Source: Calditrichota bacterium (GTDB lineage Bacteria; Zhuqueibacterota; Zhuqueibacteria; Zhuqueibacterales; Geothermadaptataceae). From it: 64,000 nt of DNA. The stretch lies in contig QQUE01000007.1 of the NCBI GenBank assembly GCA_008501765.1, positions 434,001 through 498,000 of the forward strand, given 5' to 3'. The notes under the pieces are model-generated. The model was not told where the DNA came from. It ran no database searches and worked only from the letters and a program-made list of their open reading frames with translations. Every line of letters begins with the position of its first letter. Within the stretch, counting starts at the first letter, position 1. The position numbers and the translations under genes were made by a program. This document shows positions 1 through 7,992 of the stretch, one piece after another.

Positions 1-292
1 GTCGTTCATACACAGTCACCCGGCCTTCAACCCGGACTTTTAATCCATCCACAGGCTTGAAGCGCAACGTCGAATTTCGTCCGGCCCACATAACGCAGGG
101 CATCTGTGCTTTTTTATCTTTGATCGAAAAGTACATGTGGCCGGAATTGTGGTGCAGAAAATTGGAGATTTCGCCTTCGATTTGCAATGGCGGCAATTCG
201 GTCTCAAGTATAAATTTTATGCGCTGTGTGGCCTCAAATACCGAAAGGCATTCTTCGCTATTTTGTGTTAGAAAATCTTCAAAATCATTCAT
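1..292 (-). CDS. xseA: Exodeoxyribonuclease VII large subunit, N-terminal part (cut by window edge)
   Basis: The first 97 codons are present; the gene runs off the left edge. Translation from the ATG at 292 gives MNDFEDFLTQNSEECL, then an OB-fold with IEGEISNF, HNSGHMYFSIKD, MPCVMWAGR and GLKVRVEGRVTVYE. This is the nucleic-acid-binding N-terminal OB domain of XseA, which with XseB degrades single-stranded DNA in the cytoplasm. In XseA this domain reads roughly [21 protein letters not shown], so the match is close. The ATG at 292 is the only in-frame methionine before the domain. The catalytic domain lies outside the window. A plus-strand frame over the same bases is only a shadow. Confidence 0.9.
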   Translation of the reverse strand, partial: MNDFEDFLTQNSEECLSVFEATQRIKFILETELPPLQIEGEISNFLHHNSGHMYFSIKDKKAQMPCVMWAGRNSTLRFKPVDGLKVRVEGRVTVYER

Positions 293-438
293 CAATCATA
301 TTCTGGTAAATTAAATTGTGGTATTTTTATAGTGGCAGCCCGAAAAACGATCGGTTAAATTTTAGTTGGAATGAACCCGCATAAATAATGTTGGCTCTAT
401 TTAAATAAATATTAAGGTGATTTATAGCCTGATATCAT

Positions 439-516
439 TCTCTCGCAGAGAGCCGCAGAGAATGACTTAAAGATATTAAAAATAAAACTCTGTGGGCTCC
501 GTGGCTTTGTGAGAGT
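439..516. repeat. Imperfect inverted repeat, CAGAGA/TCTCTG type
   Basis: Left arm about 439-462 (TCTCTCGCAGAGAGCCGCAG) and right arm about 487-516 (CTCTGTGGGCTCCGTGGCTT) are imperfect reverse complements around an AT-rich centre of about 25 bp. The left arm also holds a smaller palindrome (ATTCTCT...AGAGAAT). Such 'gcagagagccgcagag' hairpins occur scattered in genomes of environmental bacteria. It is probably a small non-coding mobile repeat, not a gene. Confidence 0.55.
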
Positions 517-727
517 TGTTGCCTGAATAATATTTCATTCCAGGCTGTTGGATAATTCATACCGATTCTTTAACAGCACGATAATGTTTCGATTCAGCTA
601 AATTTATTAAAAGTTAAGGCATTTACAATAATGAATTGATTAATTCCAAAAAAACTGATCTTGATGTTTAAAGAATTGAATTCAGGAATGGGTGATACAG
701 AAATTTTTAACAGGATGACCGGAAAAG

Positions 728-752
728 AAAAAAGCGACCGAAGCCGCTTTTT
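728..752 (-). terminator. Rho-independent terminator of the response-regulator transcript
   Basis: On the minus strand the RNA reads AAAAAGCGGC-UUCG-GUCGCUUUUU: a ten-pair stem (one G-U pair) closed by a stable UUCG tetraloop and followed by a U-run. It starts 18 bases past the stop codon at 771. Layout and position fit an intrinsic terminator for the kinase/response-regulator operon. Confidence 0.85.
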
Positions 753-770
753 GGATAAAAATGAGCCAAA

Positions 771-1136
771 TTAATTTGCGTTGCGTGGGAGAAATTGTTG
801 AACTGTCTTTTTAAGCTCGGTCAGGTCGGAAGATTTAATAATGTAGGCATCCGCCATTTTTCCACGAAAATTATCCTTCCATGCACTATAGGCTGAGTGC
901 AAAATGACCGGCATATTTTTATCAATTTGCATGAGTTGTCCCATTAAATCCAGCCCATCCTCACCGGAAAGACGGATGTCAAGAATCGCTAAATCAGGCT
1001 GATGTTCTTTGACAACATCGATAGCCTGATGGCTGGTTTCGACATCAAAAACAATGTATCCGTCATCGCTTAAAACTTGTTTGTACAAAAGTCGCTGGCT
1101 ATTTTCATCTTCGACAAGTAAAATTTTTGCCTTCAT
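771..1136 (-). CDS. CheY-like single-domain response regulator
   Basis: This 121-residue protein is one receiver (REC) domain with no output domain. Visible landmarks are the acidic pair E9/D10, phospho-acceptor D53 in LAILDIRLS, S81 in VILHSAYS at the usual Thr/Ser position, and K101 in YIIKSS. It starts 27 bases after the stop of the sensor kinase gene and is followed by a strong terminator, so the two form one operon. It probably accepts phosphate from that kinase and acts by protein contact. The target is not evident from the sequence. Confidence 0.9.
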   Translation of the reverse strand: MKAKILLVEDENSQRLLYKQVLSDDGYIVFDVETSHQAIDVVKEHQPDLAILDIRLSGEDGLDLMGQLMQIDKNMPVILHSAYSAWKDNFRGKMADAYIIKSSDLTELKKTVQQFLPRNAN

Positions 1137-1163
1137 CTAAGTTCTCCGTCATCATCCTCTGAT

Positions 1164-3389
1164 TTAAACAATCACAGCATTTACAACACTATTTTTGTTC
1201 TCCTGAGTTCCGGATCCGAAATTTACCGGCAATAAAATATCGAACCGGGTCCCCTGTCCCAATTTAGTTTTTACCCGAATTTCCCCTCCATGGCCATGGA
1301 CAATTCGTTGTGATATTGCCAACCCCAGGCCGGTCCCATGTTTTTTGGTTGTATAAAATGGATTAAAAATATCAGTTAACATATCGGATGCAATGCCCGG
1401 GCCGTTATCTTCAATTCTGATAAGAACGATTTCATTTTCCAAAAATGAAGTGATGCGGATAATACCTGGTTTTTCAAAAGATTGCTGGCTATTCTGCAAT
1501 AAATTTATCAGCACCTGCTTCAATTGCCCCTGATCAAAATATTGATCCGGGCAGTTGCTTTGCAAATTGGTTTGTATTGTAATTTCGCTATTCTCGAGCA
1601 CAGGTTTTATCTGTTCAACAACGTCTTCAATCAATTTATTGATATTGTTGATACTTGGCTCCGGGTCAGGCAACTTAGTAAAGTTAAGGACATTTTCAAG
1701 GATTTTCTCAAGTCGCAGGACCTCGTCAGCAATAATCTGAGCAGGATTGGTCTCATTGTTTTCAAAATTTGTTTTCTTTTGCAATTGCGATGCAAATCCA
1801 CCTATCGTCACCAACGGGTTGCGGATTTCATGGGCAACATGCGCAGCCATTTCACCGATTGCAGCCAATTTTTCAGCATGTACAAGCTTCTCCTGTGCAC
1901 GATGTAATTCATCGTAGGCTTGTTCAAGTTTTTGTTTTTCTTCGTGTAATTGCTCGTAAGAATGCGCTTTTTCAATGCCGTGGGCAGCTTGTGATGCAAT
2001 TAAGGATAGCAAATGAATCCGGTCTTCCAAAATTGGTTGATTGCCGAATTTATTATCTGCTATAATAACACCCAATAATCGATCGTTTGCCACAACAGGC
2101 ATGGCGATAAAATCTTCCAATTGCAAAGGATTTAAACAGGCGGGGAAAGCGGCATCGTTTTTACCGGCCTGATTGTCAATCTTGTACCTGAATGATCGTT
2201 TTTCCTGCAAGACTTTTGTCAATTCTGTTTTTGCATTTAAAGGGATTGCGATCGCTAAAACATGTAAATTGAGTTTCTCATTTTCACCGGGCAACGTGGG
2301 GCCATAGTTAAACAGATATTGCTCCATATTCAGATTTTCTCGGTTCAGACGATTCCAAATTTGCATGGCATCTTCGGATGACATCGGGCCAACGCCCATA
2401 GCGCCTTTTAACTCGGATTCAGTTTCATCGACCATAAAAATCATCGCGCGTGTAAAACTTAAAGCCGGGCCGGCAGTGATCGCCGTCAGCAATAAATGCA
2501 ACAGTTTTCGCAGGCCCATCGTTTGTTGCATGGCCGAAGAAACCTGTGACAAAAGTTTGAGCTGAAAATTCTTCCTTTCCCACTCTGTCACATCCTCGAT
2601 AATTCCCATAACACTTTTCGAATCTTCACGGTCGTCTTTTTCAACCTGAATAGGCACAAAATGTACATTTAAAATCAATTTTTTCATCTGCCCGCTTGCC
2701 CAGGGAATCAATTCCTTTTTCCAGCTTTGGCCGGTTTCGAGAACATACCGAACCCCGGTCGTGAAGAAGGAGTCTTTGAAAAACTCGTTATGCAACACAT
2801 TTATAAATTGATTTTCGTAGGATAGCTCAGGCAGGATTTGCAAAAGATATTGATTAACTTGCAGCAATTCCCCATGGCTATTGCAGGAAAATATTCCAAC
2901 AGGTGCATTATGAAAAATGGAGGAAAGGTGCTGCTTGGTCGATTTCACTTCAATCTCAAGCAGCCGGTGCGAATGGCGAATATCCCGCAAGGTAATAATA
3001 TTATTGATTACATCGCTCAATTCCCGCAAGCCGAATGGCTTTTGCAAATAAGCGACGATCCCCTGTTTCAGCAAGCGCGTTTTTAAACTATCATCACTTC
3101 CGCGCGCTGTGAGCAAAATGACAGGGGTATCCCGGACTTCTTCGTAGGCTGGATTTTGGCGTAATTCTGAAAAAACCTGTTCGCCATCCATTCGGGGCAA
3201 CATATAGTCAAGCAAAACGATATCAGGGCGCAGGTCTTTAATTGTTTCAAGACCGGATACGCCCGTATATGCGGATTGTAGTGTGAATCCTTCACGCTCT
3301 AAATATGCACGCGCCAGGTCGTGCATAATCTGCTCATCGTCGACGAGCAATACTGTTTTTTGTTGACCCATTACGCTTTGTATTTCCAC
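1164..3389 (-). CDS. REC-PAS-GAF sensor histidine kinase
   Basis: 741 residues with no membrane segment, so a cytosolic kinase. Domain order: receiver at about 12-130 with acceptor D61 (DIVLLDYMLPRMDG); PAS-like region at about 150-270; GAF at about 280-450; a short coiled coil (LHEEKQKLEQAYDELHRAQ); HisKA with phospho-His H520 in AHEIRNP; HATPase with N-box, G1 (IRIEDNGPGI) and G2 (KHGTGLGLAI) boxes. A receiver placed before the sensor domains suggests the kinase is itself controlled by an upstream phosphodonor. Start: GTG at 3389 or ATG at 3371; neither has a strong ribosome site. The downstream REC protein is the likely partner. The signal is unknown. Confidence 0.9.
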   Translation of the reverse strand: MEIQSVMGQQKTVLLVDDEQIMHDLARAYLEREGFTLQSAYTGVSGLETIKDLRPDIVLLDYMLPRMDGEQVFSELRQNPAYEEVRDTPVILLTARGSDDSLKTRLLKQGIVAYLQKPFGLRELSDVINNIITLRDIRHSHRLLEIEVKSTKQHLSSIFHNAPVGIFSCNSHGELLQVNQYLLQILPELSYENQFINVLHNEFFKDSFFTTGVRYVLETGQSWKKELIPWASGQMKKLILNVHFVPIQVEKDDREDSKSVMGIIEDVTEWERKNFQLKLLSQVSSAMQQTMGLRKLLHLLLTAITAGPALSFTRAMIFMVDETESELKGAMGVGPMSSEDAMQIWNRLNRENLNMEQYLFNYGPTLPGENEKLNLHVLAIAIPLNAKTELTKVLQEKRSFRYKIDNQAGKNDAAFPACLNPLQLEDFIAMPVVANDRLLGVIIADNKFGNQPILEDRIHLLSLIASQAAHGIEKAHSYEQLHEEKQKLEQAYDELHRAQEKLVHAEKLAAIGEMAAHVAHEIRNPLVTIGGFASQLQKKTNFENNETNPAQIIADEVLRLEKILENVLNFTKLPDPEPSINNINKLIEDVVEQIKPVLENSEITIQTNLQSNCPDQYFDQGQLKQVLINLLQNSQQSFEKPGIIRITSFLENEIVLIRIEDNGPGIASDMLTDIFNPFYTTKKHGTGLGLAISQRIVHGHGGEIRVKTKLGQGTRFDILLPVNFGSGTQENKNSVVNAVIV

Positions 3390-3444
3390 ATGAAATAAGG
3401 AAGAAAGTCTGCCGCCTAAGTTCCATATTAAACAGCAGCCACTT

Positions 3445-3474
3445 CTTATAATTCAGAAAACTCGAAATTATAAG
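3445..3474 (-). terminator. Possible hairpin terminator after the mini-protein gene
   Basis: CTTATAATT and AATTATAAG form a 9-bp perfect inverted repeat around a 12-base loop, directly after the stop codon at 3475. The stem is AT-only and the U-run is poor, so termination strength is doubtful. Confidence 0.35.
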
Positions 3475-3570
3475 TTATTTATTTTTCTTCTTATGTCGAT
3501 TTTTTCTCAGACGTTTCTTTCGCTTGTGGGTTGCGATCTTATGACGTTTTCTCTTTTTACCGCTCGGCAA
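3475..3570 (-). CDS. AURKAIP1/COX24-domain mini-protein (31 aa, very basic), TTG start
   Basis: Reading from a TTG at 3570 gives (M)PSGKKRKRHKIATHKRKKR and then LRKNRHKKKNK before a stop. This matches the short bacterial AURKAIP1/COX24-domain family, whose Bacteroidota members begin MPSGKKRKRHKMATHKRKKR; mitochondrial relatives (mS38) are ribosomal. A ribosomal role is therefore likely (inference). The start is set by an excellent Shine-Dalgarno AGGAGGTGAG just upstream; TTG is the only usable start codon. About 19 of 31 residues are Lys or Arg. It lies 64 bases after the HU gene, in the sppA-HU transcript. Confidence 0.85.
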   Translation of the reverse strand: MPSGKKRKRHKIATHKRKKRLRKNRHKKKNK

Positions 3571-3634
3571 TAGAACTCACCTCCTTCAAGTGTAAATTTG
3601 TACAGCTGCTCTTTGAGCTGCTCAAGTTTGTCTT

Positions 3635-3937
3635 TTATGTTTCTAAATTCGCTACGTTTATGCCACCTTCAACCGACCGCCGCAACTCTTTTGAAGATTT
3701 AAAAACAGGCGCTTTGTGTGGTGGAACATTCATCGCTTTGCCTGTTTTTGGATTTATACCGTTGCGACCACTGCGCTCGACAACCCGAAAGCTGCCAAAT
3801 CCACGTAGTGTTACATGATTTCCGGTCGCCAGTGAATAACTAATCGTTGCTAAAAATCCGTCTACGACTGCAGCTGTTTCCACCTTTGTCAGGCCGGTGC
3901 CTTCGGCTACAATTCCGATGATTTCTGATTTTGTCAC
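3635..3937 (-). CDS. HU/IHF-family DNA-binding protein
   Basis: A 100-residue histone-like protein: helical dimer part TKSEIIGIVAEGTGLTKVE, then beta-arm segment GFGSFRVVERSGRNGINPKTGK with the conserved GFG.F and R.GRNP-like motifs (here RNGINPKTG), and a C-terminal helix. It bends and compacts DNA as a dimer. The start is GTG at 3937 with AGGAGG five bases upstream. It follows sppA by 18 bases and precedes the COX24-like mini-gene. A proline-bearing arm tip (NP) is kept. I cannot separate HU from IHF subunits by eye. Confidence 0.93.
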   Translation of the reverse strand: MTKSEIIGIVAEGTGLTKVETAAVVDGFLATISYSLATGNHVTLRGFGSFRVVERSGRNGINPKTGKAMNVPPHKAPVFKSSKELRRSVEGGINVANLET

Positions 3938-3955
3938 AGATGCCTCCTACATTGA

Positions 3956-4837
3956 TTAGTACACAAGTTGATATCTCAGCACGGGTAAACTCGTCAAACT
4001 TTGCGCTAATTCTTCCAAATCCCCAAACAAAAGGTCAAAAAAAGTGCGCTTTCGAACGTATGGGCGGACGAGAACAGGGCGATCAACTATGCCGGCCATG
4101 TCAGCCAACAAATGAACAGCATCGTCAAAAGTGCCCAATCGATCGACCAATCCGTTTTCAAAAGCCTGCTGCCCGGTGTAAACCCGTCCATCAGCCAGCT
4201 TTTTAACCTGAGTTTTATTCATACGACGCGCTTCAGCAACAACATCGACAAACTGAATGTATGCGTCGTTAATAAATTGCTGAAAATAGGCTTTATCTTT
4301 CGAGGTTAATTTGCGACTCCCACGGCCAGCATCCTTATATTGACCGCTCTGAATGACATTTACCTTGACGCCAATTTTTTGTAAAAGTAAAGAATAGTCC
4401 ATCAGTTCCATGATTACGCCGATGCTTCCTGTCGTCGTTCCGGGATTGGCAACGATAGAATCGACACCGCAGGCGATATAATAACCCCCTGACGCGGCTA
4501 CGGATGCCATACTCGCCACCACCGGTTTCCCGGTTTCGATGCGGTAATCGTTTAATGCTTCGTATATTTCCTGGCTCGCTGCAACGCCGCCACCAGGGCT
4601 GTTAATCCGCACAACGAGTCCCTGAATGGAAGAATTATCCTGAAATTTATGTATTCTTTCGACTGTATTTTCGCTGTCGAGAATGACCCCTTTGACTTCA
4701 ATCAAGCCGATCTTGTTTTTTGATACAGAAATTGAAGGCACTGAATCAAAAAACAATTCCGAAACGATGCTGTAAATAAATACCAGCACTGCCACAACGA
4801 GTAATAATATCACAATTTTTTCTGAGAATCGCTTCAT
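3956..4837 (-). CDS. sppA: Signal peptide peptidase SppA (short, 36K type)
   Basis: 293 residues with one N-terminal membrane segment (about 8-28) and a ClpP/crotonase-like serine protease domain. The Ser/Lys dyad is visible: S116 in MASVAASGGYY and K168 in QSGQYKDAGRG; oxyanion-region motif NSPGGG at 79-84. It cuts leftover signal peptides in the cytoplasmic membrane, with the catalytic part outside. The length fits the single-domain (Bacillus-like) form and not the 600-residue E. coli form. It is first in a likely operon with HU (18-base gap). Confidence 0.92.
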   Translation of the reverse strand: MKRFSEKIVILLLVVAVLVFIYSIVSELFFDSVPSISVSKNKIGLIEVKGVILDSENTVERIHKFQDNSSIQGLVVRINSPGGGVAASQEIYEALNDYRIETGKPVVASMASVAASGGYYIACGVDSIVANPGTTTGSIGVIMELMDYSLLLQKIGVKVNVIQSGQYKDAGRGSRKLTSKDKAYFQQFINDAYIQFVDVVAEARRMNKTQVKKLADGRVYTGQQAFENGLVDRLGTFDDAVHLLADMAGIVDRPVLVRPYVRKRTFFDLLFGDLEELAQSLTSLPVLRYQLVY

Positions 4838-4997
4838 CTAAGGACCATATCAATAAAAACAATAAGATAACGAAAAGAGTAATGATTAATTCAGTGAAAG
4901 TCAACGATATTTGGTTATTCTGACTTCACCCCGGTCAGCAAATTGTTTAATTTTTTACTGCGTAATTTAGCATGCGATGCTGAAATATTCTCACTTT

Positions 4998-6659
4998 TTA
5001 CCGCACGACAGCTAACTTTAATACTTTAGATCCATTTTTATTTTTTTCAGGGACGACCACAAAATAAACACCGCTGGGAACAAAGTTTCCATCCAAATCT
5101 CTGCCTGACCAGGTTTCTACAAATAGATTACTGGTATCTTTCTTCCAAACCAAACGCCCCGTTTCCGAAAAAATTTTTATTTCAACCGGGCCTGAATTTG
5201 GCGCTTCGTAATTAATAGCTACTGTTTCGACAGCGCCCCCCGGTTTGAATGGATTTGGCGCCAGTGAAAACTTTGTAACATCGTCATCCGTTTCTTTAAT
5301 ATTTAAAACAACTCGCAAGTCATCTGTATCGTACGGCTGCCCCTGGCTTTGGGGAATTTTGCCATTGACGATAGCCATTAACGCCCCTCCCTCATTAAAG
5401 GAAGATCCCAACTTGAAGGAAGTCCCACTTGATAGATCCCACAATTTTCCGGTTATTTTTTCGCCTGCAACAGCAATTCTTCCATCAGCAGGGCCATTTT
5501 CAATTATCGAAGTAAATACCATGCCTTCGGTTAAGTTCAGCTTAACATATTGTGCGCTCAGGGCATTGGTTTTTGCACTTACGGCTGACCGTTGCGTTAT
5601 TTGCAATGTATCGATAACCTTTATCATTGGATAATTGCCACCCTCTTCAAAATACTTTTCCGGCTCCGCGCGAAATCCGGTGTACAAACACCAGCCGTAA
5701 AATTCAGCGAGAGCCGATGCGAAGGTCTTTCCTTGAGCATTTATTTCAGTCTCTAACGCTTCCAGTCCGCGCATATTTCTAAAATTATCCCACATGCGGG
5801 TCAGCCCGATATCATCTCGATTTTTAAACCAATATTTAAAAAATATGGCGATCGCATATATTCGTGTATCGACGGGTGAGACCCTCTCTGGCAGCTCAAA
5901 CGGAGGTAATTCCGGGTTATTGAAGAAGTAACTGAGATAGCCATAATAATCATTAATTTCATCGTAGGCCCGGTCTTCAAACCAGGTTGAACTCATCTCA
6001 TAAAAAAAGATTTCATCGAACTCATCCAGGCGAATAGCATATGCAAAATGCACTGCATGAAAATATTCATGTGCCACCGTGACCCGGACGGCATCCAGAC
6101 CTTCAGTGAAAAATCCTTCGCTGAAATCATTTTCAACCTCCAAGTACGGATGCGCTTTGCCACCAATTTCGTCCGGATAGGTCAAACCGTAATAAAGAGA
6201 TAAATTTTTAAAATAAATATCATATTCCGGTCCGTCAATATTGTTGTCTGCGGGTGGTGGTGAAAAACCGAGTGTATCCACAAGCAACGCATGAGCGTGC
6301 TCGGCTGCCAATCCAGCTTCATAGACCCAATCCGGTACACCGGCGTTGTTGGTGATTTCTGCTGGAATTTTATTAACACCTGTCAACGTATAGTGCAAGC
6401 GGAATCTGCCACTCGGTGTAACATAGGAATGGGGTAACGTCGATCTGCTGGTCTGGGCCAAAATTTCATCTTTCCGGTCTTTGTTAATGTGCAGCAGATG
6501 AGCAAAAGCCGGCAAACCACATTTTATTGGCGCGTCATTTAACGATAATAATTCTGCGAGAGTCGAGGGTCTCTCAGAGCTCGTTGTCTGATTCTGGGCA
6601 AAAGAAAGATTATAAAAAAGAACAAAAAGAACACTAAGTTTCAGGGTAAATTTCCCCAT
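4998..6659 (-). CDS. Secreted zinc metalloprotease with C-terminal type IX-style sorting domain
   Basis: 553 residues. Sec signal peptide at 1-21 (LSVLFVLFYNLSFAQ). A metalloprotease-like core holds HEYFH at 197-201 followed by EMSSTWFED (221-229), the pattern of the MXAN_6640-type putative metalloproteases. The last ~90 residues (from SLAPNPFKPGG through GRDLDGNFVPSGVYFVVV) are a FlgD-like Ig domain used as a sorting domain in FCB bacteria, so the protein is probably sent to the cell surface or released. Substrate unknown. It stands between sppA (160-base gap) and der (8-base gap), so it may share a transcript with der. Peptidase activity is inferred from the zinc motif. Confidence 0.8.
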   Translation of the reverse strand: MGKFTLKLSVLFVLFYNLSFAQNQTTSSERPSTLAELLSLNDAPIKCGLPAFAHLLHINKDRKDEILAQTSRSTLPHSYVTPSGRFRLHYTLTGVNKIPAEITNNAGVPDWVYEAGLAAEHAHALLVDTLGFSPPPADNNIDGPEYDIYFKNLSLYYGLTYPDEIGGKAHPYLEVENDFSEGFFTEGLDAVRVTVAHEYFHAVHFAYAIRLDEFDEIFFYEMSSTWFEDRAYDEINDYYGYLSYFFNNPELPPFELPERVSPVDTRIYAIAIFFKYWFKNRDDIGLTRMWDNFRNMRGLEALETEINAQGKTFASALAEFYGWCLYTGFRAEPEKYFEEGGNYPMIKVIDTLQITQRSAVSAKTNALSAQYVKLNLTEGMVFTSIIENGPADGRIAVAGEKITGKLWDLSSGTSFKLGSSFNEGGALMAIVNGKIPQSQGQPYDTDDLRVVLNIKETDDDVTKFSLAPNPFKPGGAVETVAINYEAPNSGPVEIKIFSETGRLVWKKDTSNLFVETWSGRDLDGNFVPSGVYFVVVPEKNKNGSKVLKLAVVR

Positions 6660-6666
6660 AAGTTGC

Positions 6667-7992
6667 TTACTTTTTTTTATATATAAATGTTAGCGGCACA
6701 CCCGTGAACGGATAACGTGCCCGGAATTGATTTTCGATGTATTGCCGGTAATTTGACTTAATCGACTTTGGGTGATTGGCATAAAGCGCAAAAACCGGAG
6801 GCGGAGATTTTACCTGCGTGATATACTTTATTTTAACTTCTTTTTTATCATTTGAAGGCGGTGGATATTTCGCAACAATTTCCTCGAGAAATTTATTTAA
6901 GGCATTGGTTGCTACCGTTTTCTGGCGCTCGAGATAGAGTTCTTTGGCTATATCTATCACTTTGTAAATGCGTTTCTTTTCCAGCGCAGAAATAAATATA
7001 ACCGGAATGTAGCGCAAAGTATGCAATAACTCAGTGATCGCTCTTTCAAATTCCCGCGCTGTTTTGGCATCTTTTTCGACCAAATCCCACTTGTTCACCG
7101 CAATGAGGATGCCTTTGTTAAATTTCACTACATCCAAAATTATTCGAATATCCTGGTCGACGAGCCCCTCTGTTGCGTCGATCATAACGACCGCCACATC
7201 GGAGCGGCGAATTGCCTCCTGCGTACGCACTGTACTAAAATATTCGAGTCTGTCTGTCACTTTTGCCCGTCGGCGCAATCCGGCGGTATCAACGAGAATT
7301 ATTTCTTCCCCCTGATATTTGAACAAAGTATCGACAGCATCCCGCGTCGTGCCGGGAATTTCGGTGACAATGTGTTTTTCTTCCCCCAACAATGAATTAA
7401 TCAAAGATGATTTCCCGGCATTTGGTTTACCCACGATGGCCAATTGCATGCGCGTTTCAATTTCTTTATCGAAATCGACTTTTTGTTTTTTATTCTCGGG
7501 AATATTCTCCACGATCGCATCCAAAAAATCACCGATATTCCGCCCATTGGAGGAAGCAATTGCATAGGGTTCGCCCAAACCGAGCCGGTAAAATTCATGA
7601 ATATTTATATCCAGCTCCCGGCTATCGAGTTTGTTGACGCATAATAAAATTGGCTTACCCCATTTTTTTAAAATTGGCGCAATATCCTCATCCATGGGTG
7701 TTCGCCCTGCCCTGCCATCCACCATGTAAATAATGACATCGGCTTCATCAATACTGATATCCACCTGCTTGAGAATGGCTTTGCCAATTTTATCACTAAC
7801 ACCTGGAAAATAGCCGCCGGTATCGACAAGATTGAATTCGACACCACACCACTCCGTTTCGGCATATTTCCGGTCACGGGTAACCCCGGCAAAATCATCG
7901 ACGATCGCTTCCCGTTTTTCGATTATCCGGTTAAAAAATGTGGATTTCCCAACATTAGGTCTCCCCACAATTGTTACAAGCGCTTTGCTCAT
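6667..7992 (-). CDS. der: Ribosome-associated GTPase Der (EngA)
   Basis: 441 residues with tandem G domains and a KH-like C-terminus. First P-loop GRPNVGKST at 10-18, DTGG at 57-60, NKLD at about 120; second P-loop GKPNAGKSS at 188-196, DTAGLR, NKWD further on. Der is needed for late maturation of the 50S subunit. The ATG at 7992 overlaps the stop of the DUF512 protein gene by four bases (ATGA), so translation of the pair is coupled. The length is normal and all G motifs are intact. Confidence 0.97.
   Translation of the reverse strand: MSKALVTIVGRPNVGKSTFFNRIIEKREAIVDDFAGVTRDRKYAETEWCGVEFNLVDTGGYFPGVSDKIGKAILKQVDISIDEADVIIYMVDGRAGRTPMDEDIAPILKKWGKPILLCVNKLDSRELDINIHEFYRLGLGEPYAIASSNGRNIGDFLDAIVENIPENKKQKVDFDKEIETRMQLAIVGKPNAGKSSLINSLLGEEKHIVTEIPGTTRDAVDTLFKYQGEEIILVDTAGLRRRAKVTDRLEYFSTVRTQEAIRRSDVAVVMIDATEGLVDQDIRIILDVVKFNKGILIAVNKWDLVEKDAKTAREFERAITELLHTLRYIPVIFISALEKKRIYKVIDIAKELYLERQKTVATNALNKFLEEIVAKYPPPSNDKKEVKIKYITQVKSPPPVFALYANHPKSIKSNYRQYIENQFRARYPFTGVPLTFIYKKK

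Larger units (their letters stand above)
293..770. other. Gene-free stretch between xseA and the two-component genes
   Basis: I find no credible coding sequence here. It is AT-rich and contains two things: a hairpin-forming repeat at about 439-516 and the intrinsic terminator at 728-752 that ends the response-regulator transcript. It should also contain the minus-strand promoter of xseA, but I cannot point to convincing -35/-10 boxes. Confidence 0.6.

Noticed and set aside
57-314. 85-codon plus-strand open frame at the left edge
   Set aside because: It is antisense to the clear xseA N-terminus and has no family resemblance or ribosome site.
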